A stretch of 64,000 bases of DNA, from positions 29,296,001-29,360,000 of the forward strand of contig OX940860.1 of NCBI GenBank assembly GCA_954871525.1, read 5' to 3'. Positions 11,557 to 21,526 of this stretch are shown in pieces (the first letter of the stretch is position 1; each line of letters opens with the position of its first letter). The translations under genes and the position numbers were made by a program. This DNA comes from Parietaria judaica (taxonomy: Eukaryota > Streptophyta > Magnoliopsida > Rosales > Urticaceae). Below the pieces are notes generated by a model. That model made no database searches, had not been told where the DNA came from, and was given only the letters and a program-made list of their open reading frames with translations.

Positions 11557-11945
11557 CGTATGTACGTGTGTGTGTATATGTGTATAGGAGAGTGAACGAG
11601 AGTAAAAAAGGAGTGAGGATTTTGAAAATGGAATTAATTGAGGGATATATTAAAGGAAATAAAACCACAATTATAGGAAAAATAATTTCAAAATTAAAAT
11701 ATATAACTAATAATAATTAAACGAAAATTAATATTAATAACTAATATTAAGGGTAATATGGTCCAAACAAAATTATTAATGGGTATAAATTAGTTTTATG
11801 AAATTATGGGCATTTCTTTTAAACTTTATGTGTTTTTTGAGCATTTTGTGAGTTTTTCTTAGATGGAATGAGACATAAGTGATGAATATTTTTCATTGGG
11901 CAAAATGAACGTGGATGTTGCCATTTATTATTGAGAACAAAAATA

Positions 11946-12285
11946 GAATGAAAAAAAATCTGAAATATGAGAAAATAGAGATGGTGAAAACCTTATTTAT
12001 ATATATATATATATAATATATATAGAGAGAGAGATTTGAATGAAAACCTTCTCTGTGTAATTTCTTATTGAAATTGTTATATATATTTAGAAAGAAAGAA
12101 AAAAAACTGAAATATGAGAAAATATAGATGGTGAAAACCTTACATATATATATATATAGATATATATATATATATCTATATATATATATATATCTATATA
12201 TATAGATAAAGAGAGAGAGATTTGAATGAAAACCTTCTGTTTGTGATTTCTTATTGAAATTGTTATATATATTTTTGTTAAATGA
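11946..12285. repeat. Direct tandem duplication (~150-bp unit) with TA microsatellite core
   Basis: The string CTGAAATATGAGAAAATA..GATGGTGAAAACCTTA occurs at about 11961 and again at about 12108. Each copy is followed by a TA run, GAGAGAGAGATTTGAATGAA, AACCTTCT and TTTCTTATTGAAATTGTTAT. The copies differ mainly in the length and phase of the TA tract. Confidence 0.9.
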
Positions 12286-13284
12286 ATATGTACTGTAAAA
12301 AATGACCTCAATTCAATATAATAAATGATAATTTAAGTGAATAAAAAAAGAAAATACCATGTAAGTGTAACGGTGTAAGAAATTAATTCAATTTAATCAA
12401 CGCTACCTCTTTCTTTTCTCATTGGGACACTTAAGAGAATATGAATTTATCACCTTTAACGCCACTTTTGTACTTGAGTATTATCTTGATTAATATCATG
12501 TCACCAAAGCTTAAATCTAAAAATAAAAAATAAACATAAATGATCTATTTCTATTTCCGCAAATAAAAAAGTGGCAAAAAAATTGTACGCATAATATAAG
12601 TGCACTGAAATAAAAAATAAAGTGAATACAAAGAATCACCAGAGATGTTAATTCGTGATCGGAGGAGCCACGAGATTTTAGAGTGATTCTTACCATTTCA
12701 ATGAAAATAAGGTCTGTTGTTAGGGAGAAAAGCGGGGCAGAGAGTCGAGGAAAATGACTAATTCAAGATTTTCCAACTCCATTAAAAAAAATATTACAAA
12801 GAATGACAAAAGAAAAATAAATGCATCAATATTGATCATTGTAGGTAAAAGTTATATAGAAGTTTGAGTAAAAAAAAAATTTAACCAATGTGAATTCAAT
12901 CAACTAAATTACAAGTTATTAAAAGATAGATGTACCAGTGAAAAAAAAGTCCTCCTACCATCTTCTTGTTTCCGGACCCTTAAATATTCTTTGGAGTTTC
13001 GACTTAATAAACCCATATACTACTAATTAACCAAGAGTCAATAATTAAATAATTAATTAAGATTTATACATGGTATCTATATCTATATCATATTTCAACT
13101 GGACATCATTTGTTTACGAGCCTCAGTAAAACCTTTCCGAGCCCCCCCAAAAGGGTGCGACTCGGACGAGGAAAGAGCGCCCCAAAAGTAACAATTATGA
13201 AGGAATGTACAATAGTATTCTCCCAAAAGTAAAATTATTGATAACTGTGTCATAATATTCTAAAAACAAATGTGCATTTCCAAC
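12286..13284. other. AT-rich intergenic sequence
   Basis: I see no gene or clear element. A short GC patch at 13138-13190 (GAGCCCCCCCAAAAGGG ... GAGCGCCCC) lies before the next transposon. Confidence 0.4.
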
Positions 13285-14111
13285 AAAGGTTCGAATTTTC
13301 CTCGATAATCGTCGATTATCCGTCTTGCCAATAGTCATCGGCAAATATTCTATTTTAATCGATTATCCGTAAAAATATTGTAAAAATAACAAAAAATTAG
13401 GTACTTTTATTTTTTATTTTTAGTTTGCATTTTTTAACAATTTTCGACAAAAGTACCTTAAATGCAAAAAAAACCAAAAAAATGTATTTTTCAAGAAAAA
13501 AATTAACTTAGCATGGCGTACTAGCCAAGTATCAAGATAGATAGTTTGAGTTGATTGGATTTGGAAATGGAGATTGTTATTTATATACTAGCAATGTTAT
13601 TGTTTTCTTTGTATTTGTTCCATATGGGACTTTCTAAATTCAAACAAATGTGTATTTTTATCATTTATTTTTGCTCAATGTGAGACTTCTCCACAAAGCC
13701 AAATAGTTAATTATGTATATTATCAATTTATGTAGTATCTTTTAATCTTTATTATCCACAAATCCAAATAGTTAATTATGTCTATTTTGTTTTCTTATGT
13801 TTGAGCATGACATGATTTTATTTACATAAATTTGAGTACGACATGATTTTATTTGACTATTTACATATATGAGAGTGACACTATATTTTATTTACATATG
13901 TAAACTTAGTAAATATATTATTGAAACTGTTTTAGTGGTTTTTCATCGATAATCCTCGATAAGTGTAGATAATTCGTCGATAATTCTCGATAAGTGTCGG
14001 TAATGATAAGCTACAATTTTAGTAGTTTTCTATTGATAATCCTCGAAAATCCATCGATAATCCTCGAAAACGGCAACCGATTTATCGGCAAAAACGATAT
14101 TTTGAACCTTG
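13285..14111. mobile_element. Non-autonomous hAT-type element with 8-bp target duplication
   Basis: The ends AAAGGTTCGAATTTT and (reverse complement of right end) CAAGGTTCAAAATATCG are flanked on both sides by TTTCCAAC (13277-13284 and 14112-14119), an exact 8-bp duplication as hAT transposases make. Subterminal regions are rich in the motif TCGATAAT/ATTATCGA (at least eight copies across both ends), as expected for hAT binding sites. It is 827 bp with no transposase ORF. A degenerate relative may lie at 50870-51010. Confidence 0.85.
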
Positions 14112-14279
14112 TTTCCAACCACCTTCAAGAATCCTGCAGATATAGACAGATAATCAGAGAAGTATAAGAAAAAAAATAGAATAAAAGAAGTTATATGAGA
14201 AAAAAAATACTTCCGAATAAAGAAAAACAAAACTCGAAACGAAGATAAGAACTTAAAAACACCAATGTAGTGATTATCC

Positions 14280-14310
<31 letters not shown>

Positions 14311-15254
14311 GTAGCTAAAACTGAAGAACTGAAAGAATGAAATCAGAAAAACTGAGCAACATCAAAAGAAGAACAGAGCAATCAACAAAGTTTGCCGACT
14401 ATACTCCTAAAGTACCAAACTTATCCCACTAATCAAATCCTATACTTTGAACATGATATCCATAAAATACCAAACATTGCCCACTAGTTCTTCACTTCCA
14501 TAACTAATAACCAAGAAGCATTAAGTTTTGTATATATACTTTTTGTATACAGTAGCTGATAATAATATGGTACCAGATAATAAGCGGCTTATAGAAGAAG
14601 AAAATCCAAGATGATTGAAGAAAGAGAGCCAAAATGGATACTGCATAATCTTAACAATTTGACAATGATTTGTGCATGTCGGCAGTTTTCAGAGCCTCTT
14701 AATACTATAATTAAAGACGAGACCAAGATTCCATGTATTTAAGGACTAGATAGTAATTTTCTATAGCATCTTCAAGTTTATGATACTCTAACTGAAGCAA
14801 CACGAACTACTCTCTATCTAATTCTATACAAGAGTACAGATAAAATGACGAAAAATTGACTAGAATGCTAAACACTTAACTCCATGTTATGATAAATCAT
14901 GTGTATCAATTATATCCGAATATTGTCAACTCGCTGAATTATCTCTACCTAGACGTGCAACATAATGCAGAAAACAAATAAATCAATGACATAAACGAAC
15001 AAGAATTGCAATACAACACCTCTTATACAATCAAATGCAAGTGTTATAGTTACAAACTGTTTTATCAGCACAGGTGTAACAGGCCTGAGTATCCATAAAA
15101 TACCATACTTTGCCCACTAGTCCTTCACTTCCATAAGTAATAACCAAGACCCTAATCCCTAACACTTTCTAATTCTGATTTTTAACCTAATTGACTCCAT
15201 TTAACTTTAAAAGAAGATATATATATATGCTTTGAAAAGAAAAAGGGAACATAC
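14112..15254. other. AT-rich region, possible downstream introns/exons of the uncharacterised minus-strand gene
   Basis: A TA run is at 14286-14310. The phrase CCATAAAATACCAAAC.TTGCCCACTAGT recurs at 14460 and 15093, a short duplication. Short exon-like blocks on the minus strand (for example around 15085) have plausible splice borders, but I cannot assign them. Confidence 0.35.
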
Positions 15255-15729
15255 GTGGATAAAATCTTGACTGCGGATACACCTAGTGAGTCTTGTCTGC
15301 CAAATTGTAAAATTATAAAAAACAATTAAAAAAATAAACAGAATAAAGAAACTAAAAGATGTACAAGAATGCAGAACTTACTAGCTCAAATTTCAAATAA
15401 ACAAAATAAAAGAAACCAAAAGATGTACAAGAATGCAGAACTCACTAGCTTTCATGACAAATCGCAAGACTGTCACCAATACTCACGGTACATAAGAGCT
15501 GCTTCCACTGACTCCCACGGAAGACCTTCTGAAAGCGGCGGGTTCCCTTCCGCGTCTCGATCGCAGCATACTCAACGGGAAAGGTCGTACCTTTGACCTG
15601 TACATCAAGGTGAATCAGGGCTCCATCTCTAACTGCTGGAAGAAGCCTCTTCCAATTGGAAGGAACCTCAAACGAATCAGAGCCCATAGGGGCAACGGAG
15701 AGAACAATGAGTGAGGAAGAAGGAGCCAT
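15255..15729 (-). CDS. 5' exons of an uncharacterised gene; possible B3-like DNA-binding fold
   Basis: From the ATG at 15729 the minus strand reads MAPSSSLIVLSVAPMGS, then DSFEVPSNWKRLLPAVRDGA, VQVKGTTFPVEYAAIETRKG, TRRFQKVFRGSQWKQLL and GDSLAICHE. The alternation of hydrophobic strands with W and GD resembles the second half of a plant B3 domain, but this is a guess. Donors are possible at 15487/15486 (ACC|gtgagt) and 15446/15445; a 42-bp exon-like block bounded by AG and GT is at 15255-15296. A later ATG (15687, MGSDSFEV) could also be the start. The remaining exons were not found. It is oriented away from the minisatellite and promoter motifs described next, which would be its 5' region. 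Confidence 0.45.
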
Positions 15730-16510
15730 GGTGGGAAAATGGAGAGAAAGAGAAATGGTCGAGAGATAGAAACGGGGAAACCTCAAACGAATCAGAACCC
15801 ATATGGGCAGCGGAGAGAACAATGCGTGAGGGAGAAAGAGCCATGGTGGGAAAATGGAGAGAAAGAGAAATGGTCGAGAGAGAGAAACGGGGAAACCTCA
15901 AACGAAACAGAGCCCATATGGGCAGCGGGGAAACCTCAAACGAATCAGAGCCCATATGGGCAGCGGAGAGAACAATGCGTGAGGGAGAAGGAGCCATGGT
16001 GGGAAAATGGAGAGATAGAGAAATGGTCGAGAGAGAGAAACGGAGAAACCTCAAACGAACCAGAGCCCATATGGGCAGCGGAGAGAACAATGCGTGAGGG
16101 GGAAGGAGCCATGGTGGGAAAATGGAGAGAAAGAGAAATGGTCGAGAGAGAGAAACGGGGAAACCTCAAACGAAACAGAGCCCATATGGGCAGGGGAGAG
16201 AACAATGCGTGAGGGAGAAGGAGCCATGGTGGGAAAATGGAGAGAAAGAGAAATGGTCGAGAGAGAGAAACGGGGAAACCTCAAACGAATCAGAGCCCAT
16301 ATGGGCAGCGGAGAGAACAATGCGTGAGGGAGAAGGAGCCATGGTGGGAAAATGGAGAGAAAGAGAAATGGTCGAGAGAGAGAAACGGGGAAACCTCAAA
16401 CGAATCAGAGCCCATATGGGCAGCGGAGAGAACAATGCGTGAGGGAGAAGGAGCCATGGTGGGAAAATGGAGAGAAAGAGAAATGGTCGAGAGAGAGAAA
16501 CGGGGAGGGT
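15655..16510. repeat. 115-bp minisatellite made from the gene's own start region (about seven units plus one truncated)
   Basis: A unit of 115 bp containing GAGAGAACAATGCGTGAGGG, GGAGCCATGGTGGGAAAATG, AAATGGTCGAGAGAGAGAAA and CGAATCAGAGCCCATATGGG repeats with starts near 15691, 15806, 15960, 16075, 16190, 16305 and 16420. A deleted copy lies at about 15905-15945. Units are about 95% identical, so the array is young. Read on the minus strand each unit contains the initiator context ACCATGGCTCCT followed by the codons for MAPSPSRIVLSAAHMGS, so every unit repeats the start codon and first ~20 codons. Because 115 is not a multiple of 3, consecutive units are out of frame. Confidence 0.95.
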
Positions 16511-16590
16511 CTCAGGTCTGAGAGAGAGAAAAGAGCGAAAAGGTCTGGAAAAGAGCGCGAAAGGACGACGAGAGGAGGGCACGTGGGCTT

Positions 16591-16598
16591 TTTATATA
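16591..16598 (-). promoter_or_regulatory. TATA box candidate for the minus-strand gene
   Basis: On the minus strand CCCTATATAAAAAGCCCACGTG lies about 80 bp upstream of the first minisatellite unit, with a CACGTG G-box next to it (about 16580) and telo-box repeats further upstream. Transcription from here would run through the whole start-codon array. Confidence 0.5.
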
Positions 16599-16627
16599 GG
16601 GTTTTATTAACACATTTCTAATATTCA

Positions 16628-16760
16628 CAACCCGAACCCTAATTCCCAAATTTTTAAATTCCCCACATATCAAACCCTAATTCCCAAATTTTTAAATTCC
16701 TCACATATCAAACCCTAATTCCCAATTTTTTAAAATCCCAAATTTCAAAACCCTAACCCT
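16628..16760 (-). promoter_or_regulatory. Four telo-boxes (AAACCCTAA) on a ~38-bp tandem repeat
   Basis: ACCCTAATTCCCAA recurs at about 16636, 16673 and 16711, with AAAACCCTAACCCT at 16747-16760, in a repeating frame of CAAATTTTTAAATTCC and CACATATCAAACC. Plant telo-boxes (AAACCCTAA) are common in promoters of growth and translation genes. The position fits the minus-strand gene, though a bidirectional role toward 16873-16972 is possible. Confidence 0.6.
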
Positions 16761-16872
16761 CTTTCACAGAATCAGACAGTATTGTAAATGTAATCGGAAT
16801 CAATAGGCGAATGAGTAGTTGAATGGCTGTGCTCTCATCTCACTGAGCTTTCAGTCTGAAACTAGCCTTGAC

Positions 16873-16972
16873 CTCGAAGCATAGTGTCCGAGTCGAAGCC
16901 GGAGAAGGCCGATCCTCCGGTGAGGTCGCGGCGGAGAAGCTCGCGGAGCTTCCCTCTGGTGTGCGACGCCAT
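16873..16972 (-). CDS. Possible first coding exon of an unidentified gene
   Basis: From ATG at 16972 on the minus strand: MASHTRGKLRELLRRD, then LTGGSAFSGFDSDTMLRG, ending at CGAG|gtcaag, a weak donor. It is GC-rich, has a good initiator context (GGCCATGGCG), and lies upstream of the telo-boxes. It may be the true first exon of the gene at 15255-15729, or a separate fragment. No family recognised. Confidence 0.3.
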
Positions 16973-17116
16973 GGCCGGGCTGGACCTCGTCGTCCCTGTG
17001 CTTGCAATTCGGCATTTTCTCGGCTGCCAAACGGCGAGAGGATCGAGAAAATTTGGGGAGAGAGACGCGACTATGAGTTATGACGAGTGTTGCTTAGGGC
17101 ACTACTAAATAAACCC

Positions 17117-18108
17117 GTGCAGTGTCAAGTGGGCCGACCTGGCCCACAACTCGTTAAGCCCACATAACTTTCAAACACATTCTTAGAAATCTATCTATCT
17201 ATCTATCTATATATATACAAAATCTCAAGTACATGACATGGCTAAAGGAAAAACAAGTATTCTCATAATCCTATTTTTTCAGATTTTTCATTTTTCTAAA
17301 TTTCTAAACATCATTTATTTAGTGTCTCATTTATTTGTCTCATTATTTTAATTAAATTCATTCAATTATATTATGTACTCGATGTAATTGGCTCTATTTT
17401 AAATGTTTTTTTATAATAGAATCTCAAGAGACAACTAATTTATTAAACAATAGATCTATGTAAGTATCAAAGAAAAACGTCTCCTATTTGACGATTAAAG
17501 CCCCTATTAACAAGTTAATGTTTCTGTTTTGTGAGTTTCTATTCAACTCCCAATTAATTATAGCACAATGAGAAATGGTCGTAATTATCGATTCATATAT
17601 ATTATAGTACTCCAAAACTCTAATTATAAAATAAAAAAATTCAAATCGATTAACGAAATTTGAAATTGATTAATAAAGTTAAAATTGTTTAATTGAGAAT
17701 TAAAGAACTATATAGAATATATACAACAAATAAAATAAAATATCATGTAATATAAAAATATTTTTTAAATTCTATAATAATAAAATATTTAGAGTATTTT
17801 TTATATTTTTATTAGTATTAATATTACAACTTATATATTTTTTTATATAAAAATATCGTTTATGTGGGATTTTAAACGGGGCGAGGCGGGTTGACCACGG
17901 GGCGAGTTTTGTGGGCTTCGGGGCGAGGCGGGGCGGGGCGGACTTTTAAACGCGGCGGGGCGGGCTTAGGAAAACATAACCCAACCTGACCCTTTTGAAA
18001 GCGGCGGGCCTAGCCTAGCCTACAAAAAAACGGGCGGGGCAAACCCACATTTTTTTTACGAGTCGGGTCGGGTGGGTTTGGGCCCGGCCCGACCCAATTG
18101 ACACCTCT
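17117..18108. mobile_element. Candidate hAT-like remnant with GC-rich subterminal arms
   Basis: The left end GTGTCAAGTGGGCCGACC is a near reverse complement of the right end (GGCCCGACCCAATTGACAC, ending about 18102). The right arm (17870-18108) is extremely GC-rich with GGGGCGAGGCGGG and GGCGGGGCG runs against a 75-80% AT background, like subterminal repeats of some plant hAT elements (AGAGGTGTCAA termini). No target duplication can be defined, and a Helitron 5' end lies within. Confidence 0.4.
17190..17330 (+). mobile_element. Helitron 5' terminus, same family as 45983-50038 (3' end not found)
   Basis: TC-start TCTATCTATCTATCTATCTA then TATATATACAAAATC is followed by GACATGGC, then GGAAAAACAAG, ATAATCC and TATTTTTTCAGATTTTTCA. 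The Helitron at 45983 has the same order: GACATGTC, GGGGAAAACAAGG, ACAATCC, TATTTTTTCAGATTTTCA. It is preceded by A, as Helitron insertions require. An (ATCT)n microsatellite has expanded at the tip. No CTAG-hairpin end follows, so it is truncated. Confidence 0.65.
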
Positions 18109-18630
18109 ATGCAACAGGCCTCGGGCCCACACGGGCTCACTGGCCCAACACGTTTCCTGGCATCGGGCAGCCCGCGGGCCTGACCAGCTCGGGGTCAGGC
18201 CTACCCGACCTGTCTCGGGCCTGCTCGGCCCGCCTTGAATTATGGGGCGAGCACGTAGGCCTGCCACCTAATTTAAAAAAAAAAACTGTTTGCCATTGGA
18301 TATTTAATTCAACGGCTGAGCGAGGTTCGAAATAGAGACGTCAACGTTTCTTTTTGTACAATATAAGTATCAATACATTAAAATTTGATACTCCTAATTT
18401 AATATAACGGCTCTTTTAGCCTAATAAAATATTTTTAGAGTACATTTAATGCCTAAAAAAAGTTATATTTACCTAATTAATAAAAAAATATATTTTTTTC
18501 AGCTTTCTCTATAAATACCACACTAATCCAACCAAAAAATCACACCAATTCTCTCTAATTTCTAATTTTCTCTCAATTTGCAACCTCTTCAAGCTCAAGC
18601 TTTCTCCACCCAGCTTCTTCATAATCCTAC
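18109..18630. mobile_element. Decayed transposon 5' region: GC-rich subterminal tract plus leader
   Basis: GGCCTCGGGCCCACACGGGC and CGGGCCTGCTCGGCCCGCC (18117-18235) form a second GC-rich tract. It is followed by an AT-rich TATA region (CTATAAATACCACAC, 18510) and a pyrimidine-rich leader (TTCTCTCTAATTTC ... CTTCAAGCTCAAGC). The same order of GC tract, TATA, CT-rich leader occurs in the hAT relic at 57731, just before its transposase ATG. Here no transposase follows. Confidence 0.4.
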
Positions 18631-19018
18631 TAGTTTGCAATTTAATTATTGTTACATTGTAGCATATAGTTTAGAAACTAGTCATTGTTACATTTAGACG
18701 TATTATTAGGAATTGTTAGTTTAGTATATTGTTATTAATAAAGAAATTATAATGAATTGTCACATTCATATGTTTAAATTGCATTTTAGTAAATTTAAAA
18801 AATTTATTTGTAAAATAGTCAAACATTGGCTATTTTGTTAATGATTAATATGACTATTCTTATAATGGTTAATATGGTTAATTAGCTATATTATAAATAT
18901 TAACCAAACATTAACTATTTTGATAATTTTAAACTATCAATGTGGCTATTTAATTTAAGTTCCCTTATTTATATTGTTAGGCATTTATGTTAGTTCTCAA
19001 CATATTATTATATTACTA
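18631..19018. other. AT-rich sequence without recognisable features
   Basis: Dominated by TTAATATGGCTA-type phrases repeated loosely; nothing else seen. Confidence 0.4.
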
Positions 19019-20532
19019 GGCGTGTGTTTGTTTGCACTTAATGGGCCTCTTAATCTGAATGGGTCAGATCTAGAGCAATTAAGAGTGTTTGTTTTTATTT
19101 ATTTTCACATATGAATACATCTGAATAGCCTCTTAATCGGTCAGATCCTTGCTCATATCTGAATGACTTATTTCTCTTTTTTTTTTTTTCTCACGTTATT
19201 CTTTCTTCGTCACTTCTGCCTCCCCTTTCTTTCTCTCTCTGCTCCGACGAACTTCTCTAGCGCCGACGAACTTCTCCGTCGCCGACGAAGGTATGTCTCT
19301 CTCTTCGTCTCTCCATTCCTTGCGATATCTGTGATTTTGTTGCTCTTTTTTTTTTTTTTTGCCCTTCATTTTTCTTCATCGCCCAGTGATTTTGCATTTT
19401 GTTGAATCGCCATTGAAAGATTCTGATGTGCCATAGAATTACGAGAGCACCAGTTCGAGTGTTTTGGTTGAAGGCTGAGTTTCTTGTTAGTGCCCTAGAA
19501 TTTGGGATTTTTGGACTTTGCAAGCTTATGTTCCTCAGGTTGAATTTTATTGGGTTTTGATGATATACAAAATCACTAGCTTTTTTTCTTTCTTGTATTT
19601 TTCTTCTTGTCTACTCAAAATAAGTGGATCTGTATGAAGTATTTATCATTATTTTGCCACAACGTGTTGATGAACTCGACCCTGGAGAAGGTCAAAGCAG
19701 GTACTACAGGTCTTGAATGTATGTTCATGTTTCCAGATCAATATCTTCATGTTTAGTATCTTCAGGTCTTGAATGTTCATCTTTTTTAATTTATAATAAT
19801 AGGAAACAACTTTTATGTTCATTTGAATGGGAAAGAAAATGAGAAAGAAAATAAAAGTGTCACATCAAAATGAAATTGATGATGAAATGCGTTCAGCATT
19901 GAAGATACTGACTCAAAATGATGGTGGCCCTACTTATGAAGAATGCAAGGCAAAATTAGATGAACTTGGATGGGAGGAGCCTTTATACTCTGGAACTGCT
20001 CTTGTTTTTTGCGAGGGAGCAATAAATCGAAAGGCATGGATGAGCTTCAAAGAGGTTAATACTTTGGAGATTTGGGCAAAAGCTGCAGGGAAGAAGTTTG
20101 GATTTTTCTAATTTACTATTTTGATGTATCTTTTTGTCATGAAGATGTACTTTGTGTTGGTGTCATGAACAAATATTATAATGTATTTTCTTATCGTTAA
20201 ATAATATTTTAATGTGTTTTTCTGTCATGAACATGTGTTTTGTGTCATGAACAAGGGGGTTTAATGGATTTTAATTACAAAAAAGTTTTTTAATGATTTA
20301 AATATCTATTTTATGATATGTATAGTGCTAATTTATAATAAAAATAATTAATTTTTACTTAATATTATGTAATAATATGAAATTAAAAAATAAAATTACA
20401 TTCAGATGTTCATTCAGATCTTAAAAAACAAACATACTTAATTTTTAAGCATTCAGATCCAGATGTAAGATCTTAATATTCAGATGTGTATTCAGATTCA
20501 GACGTCTGAATCTTAATGCAAACAAACACACC
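19019..20532 (+). mobile_element. PIF/Harbinger-like element, copy 1
   Basis: The ends are GGCGTGTGTTTGTTTGCACT and, reversed, GGTGTGTTTGTTTGCATTAA. The inner arms carry repeated TTAAGATC/CAGATGT/TTCAGATTCAGA motifs near both termini. The GGnnTGTTTGnTT-type tip and an internal ORF resembling Harbinger Myb/SANT-like proteins support the assignment. The flanks are CTA and TAT, so no clean 3-bp duplication is left. A related element lies at 44232-45332. Confidence 0.65.
19827..20111 (+). pseudogene. C-terminal remnant of a Myb/SANT-like transposon-associated protein
   Basis: The frame encodes 94 aa: after a basic start (MGKKMRKKIKVS) comes EIDDEMRSALKILTQNDGGP, then TYEECKAKLDELGWEEPLYS and INRKAWMSFKEVN. 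This resembles the helical C-terminal region of plant Myb/SANT-like domain proteins, many of which derive from the DNA-binding ORF of PIF/Harbinger elements. Full-length members are several hundred residues, so the DNA-binding part is missing. The first Met is chosen only because it is the first available. Confidence 0.5.
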
Positions 20533-21148
20533 TATATATCTAGATAAAATGACAGTTTTTAGTTGATATGTACTGGCAAGATGTAAAAACAAAAATTTGA
20601 GATTCCTGTTTTTTAACATTTATATATGCACTGAGTAGTAAGTATTTAACTATTCATTGACAGTTTTACACGATTTATGACTTTTTTTTACTTACATGAA
20701 CTGTAACCATTATCAATAAATTACATTTACAATCAAAACGTATCCTTTTACAGCTTTTATGTAACCATTACTGAGATTAGCTTTTCAATGTTTTCATATG
20801 CATGCACAATGCGTTGAATAAAAATTAATAGATTGCACTATACTTAAAGTGTATAAACATTTAATTAATAGCTACTTAATTCCATACCCATAAGTTTTGA
20901 TATATGACTTCTCCAATTCTATAGAACTCTTTATTTCCTTATTAATTATGAATGAGAAACCAAGAGGACATGCACTTACAAAAATCTACGTAAAGGCTGA
21001 GGAAATTCTATAAAATTGTTTGCTTTTTTGATTAATTATGAGAATTCAAAACGGCATCCACTAATAAAATATATTTTAAAGACATAGGAATGACTTCAAA
21101 ACAATGCCAATAATAAAGAAAGTTTTTTAATTCTCATCATATAAATAC
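20533..21148. other. AT-rich spacer
   Basis: No gene or clear repeat found. Confidence 0.4.
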
Positions 21149-21526
21149 GGGAAAATAGCGGCATAAGTACTCAAAGTGTTTCAAAAGTTGACATTAAGTT
21201 CTCATTCTTTTTTTTTTTGAGGCAAAAGTTGTCAAACTCTTATTTTGTGTTTTCCCTCATGTTTTTGTCCATAACCGCACCACCTATCATATTTTTAAAC
21301 TCATTAAATATACGATTTTTAATAATAAAAAAAATAAACTATTTATTAATGATAAACAAAGGTATATCTGACGGGTTTTAAAATGTGACACGTGGTGCGA
21401 TTCTGGATGAAAACATGATGGGAGACACAAAATACGAGTTTGACAACTTTAGACTCCTAAAAAAAAGAATGAGAACTTAATGTCAACTTTTGAAACACTT
21501 TGGGTACTTATGCCTCTATTTTTCCT
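21149..21526. mobile_element. Full-length fold-back MITE, copy 2 of the GGAAAATAGCG family
   Basis: The left arm GGGAAAATAGCGGCATAAGT ... CTCAAAGTGTTTCAAAAGTT ... GACATTAAGTTCTCATTCTT is matched by its reverse complement at the right end (AAGAATGAGAACTTAATGTC ... AACTTTTGAAACACTTTGGG ... GCCTCTATTTTTCC). Arms are about 65-70 bp and further paired segments (AAACTC..ATTTTGTG / CACAAAATACGAGTTT) extend inward. 378 bp, no coding capacity, no clear target duplication. Its tip matches the MITE in the PHYA intron. Confidence 0.88.

Larger units (their letters stand above)
10109..11862. mobile_element. Putative non-autonomous DNA transposon with degenerate long inverted repeats carrying a host gene fragment
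   Basis: The left ~110 bp (AAATGCCCATCTGTAAC ... ATATGGACCAATATACCCTT, 10120-10218) has an imperfect reverse-complement partner at 11749-11862 (AAGGGTAATATGGTCCAAAC ... TTATGGGCATTTCTTTTAAA). Between them lie a TTACGTAA-type repeat block, a GC-rich piece resembling a plastid transporter gene (11043-11390), and CA/TA microsatellites. The arrangement, long terminal inverted repeats around a captured gene piece, is that of Pack-type elements. Exact ends and a target duplication could not be fixed, so the superfamily is open. Confidence 0.55.

Noticed and set aside
11040..11720. Several open frames with Cys-Val, His-Thr or Tyr-Ile repeats
   Set aside because: They are translations of the CA/TA microsatellite in different frames; only the PPT-like part has protein resemblance.
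15677..16621. Many overlapping frames on both strands around the 115-bp repeat
   Set aside because: By-products of the minisatellite: the same unit is read in all frames because its length is not a multiple of three.
18010..18267. Minus-strand ORF in GC-rich DNA (Gly/Pro/Arg-rich)
   Set aside because: Low-complexity GC subterminal tract of a transposon; no start context or homology.
21149..21526. 9-bp target duplication for the full-length GGAAAATAGCG MITE
   Set aside because: Flanks TATAAATAC and TAAAACAAA do not agree; membership in the Mutator group rests on similarity to the PHYA intron copy only.
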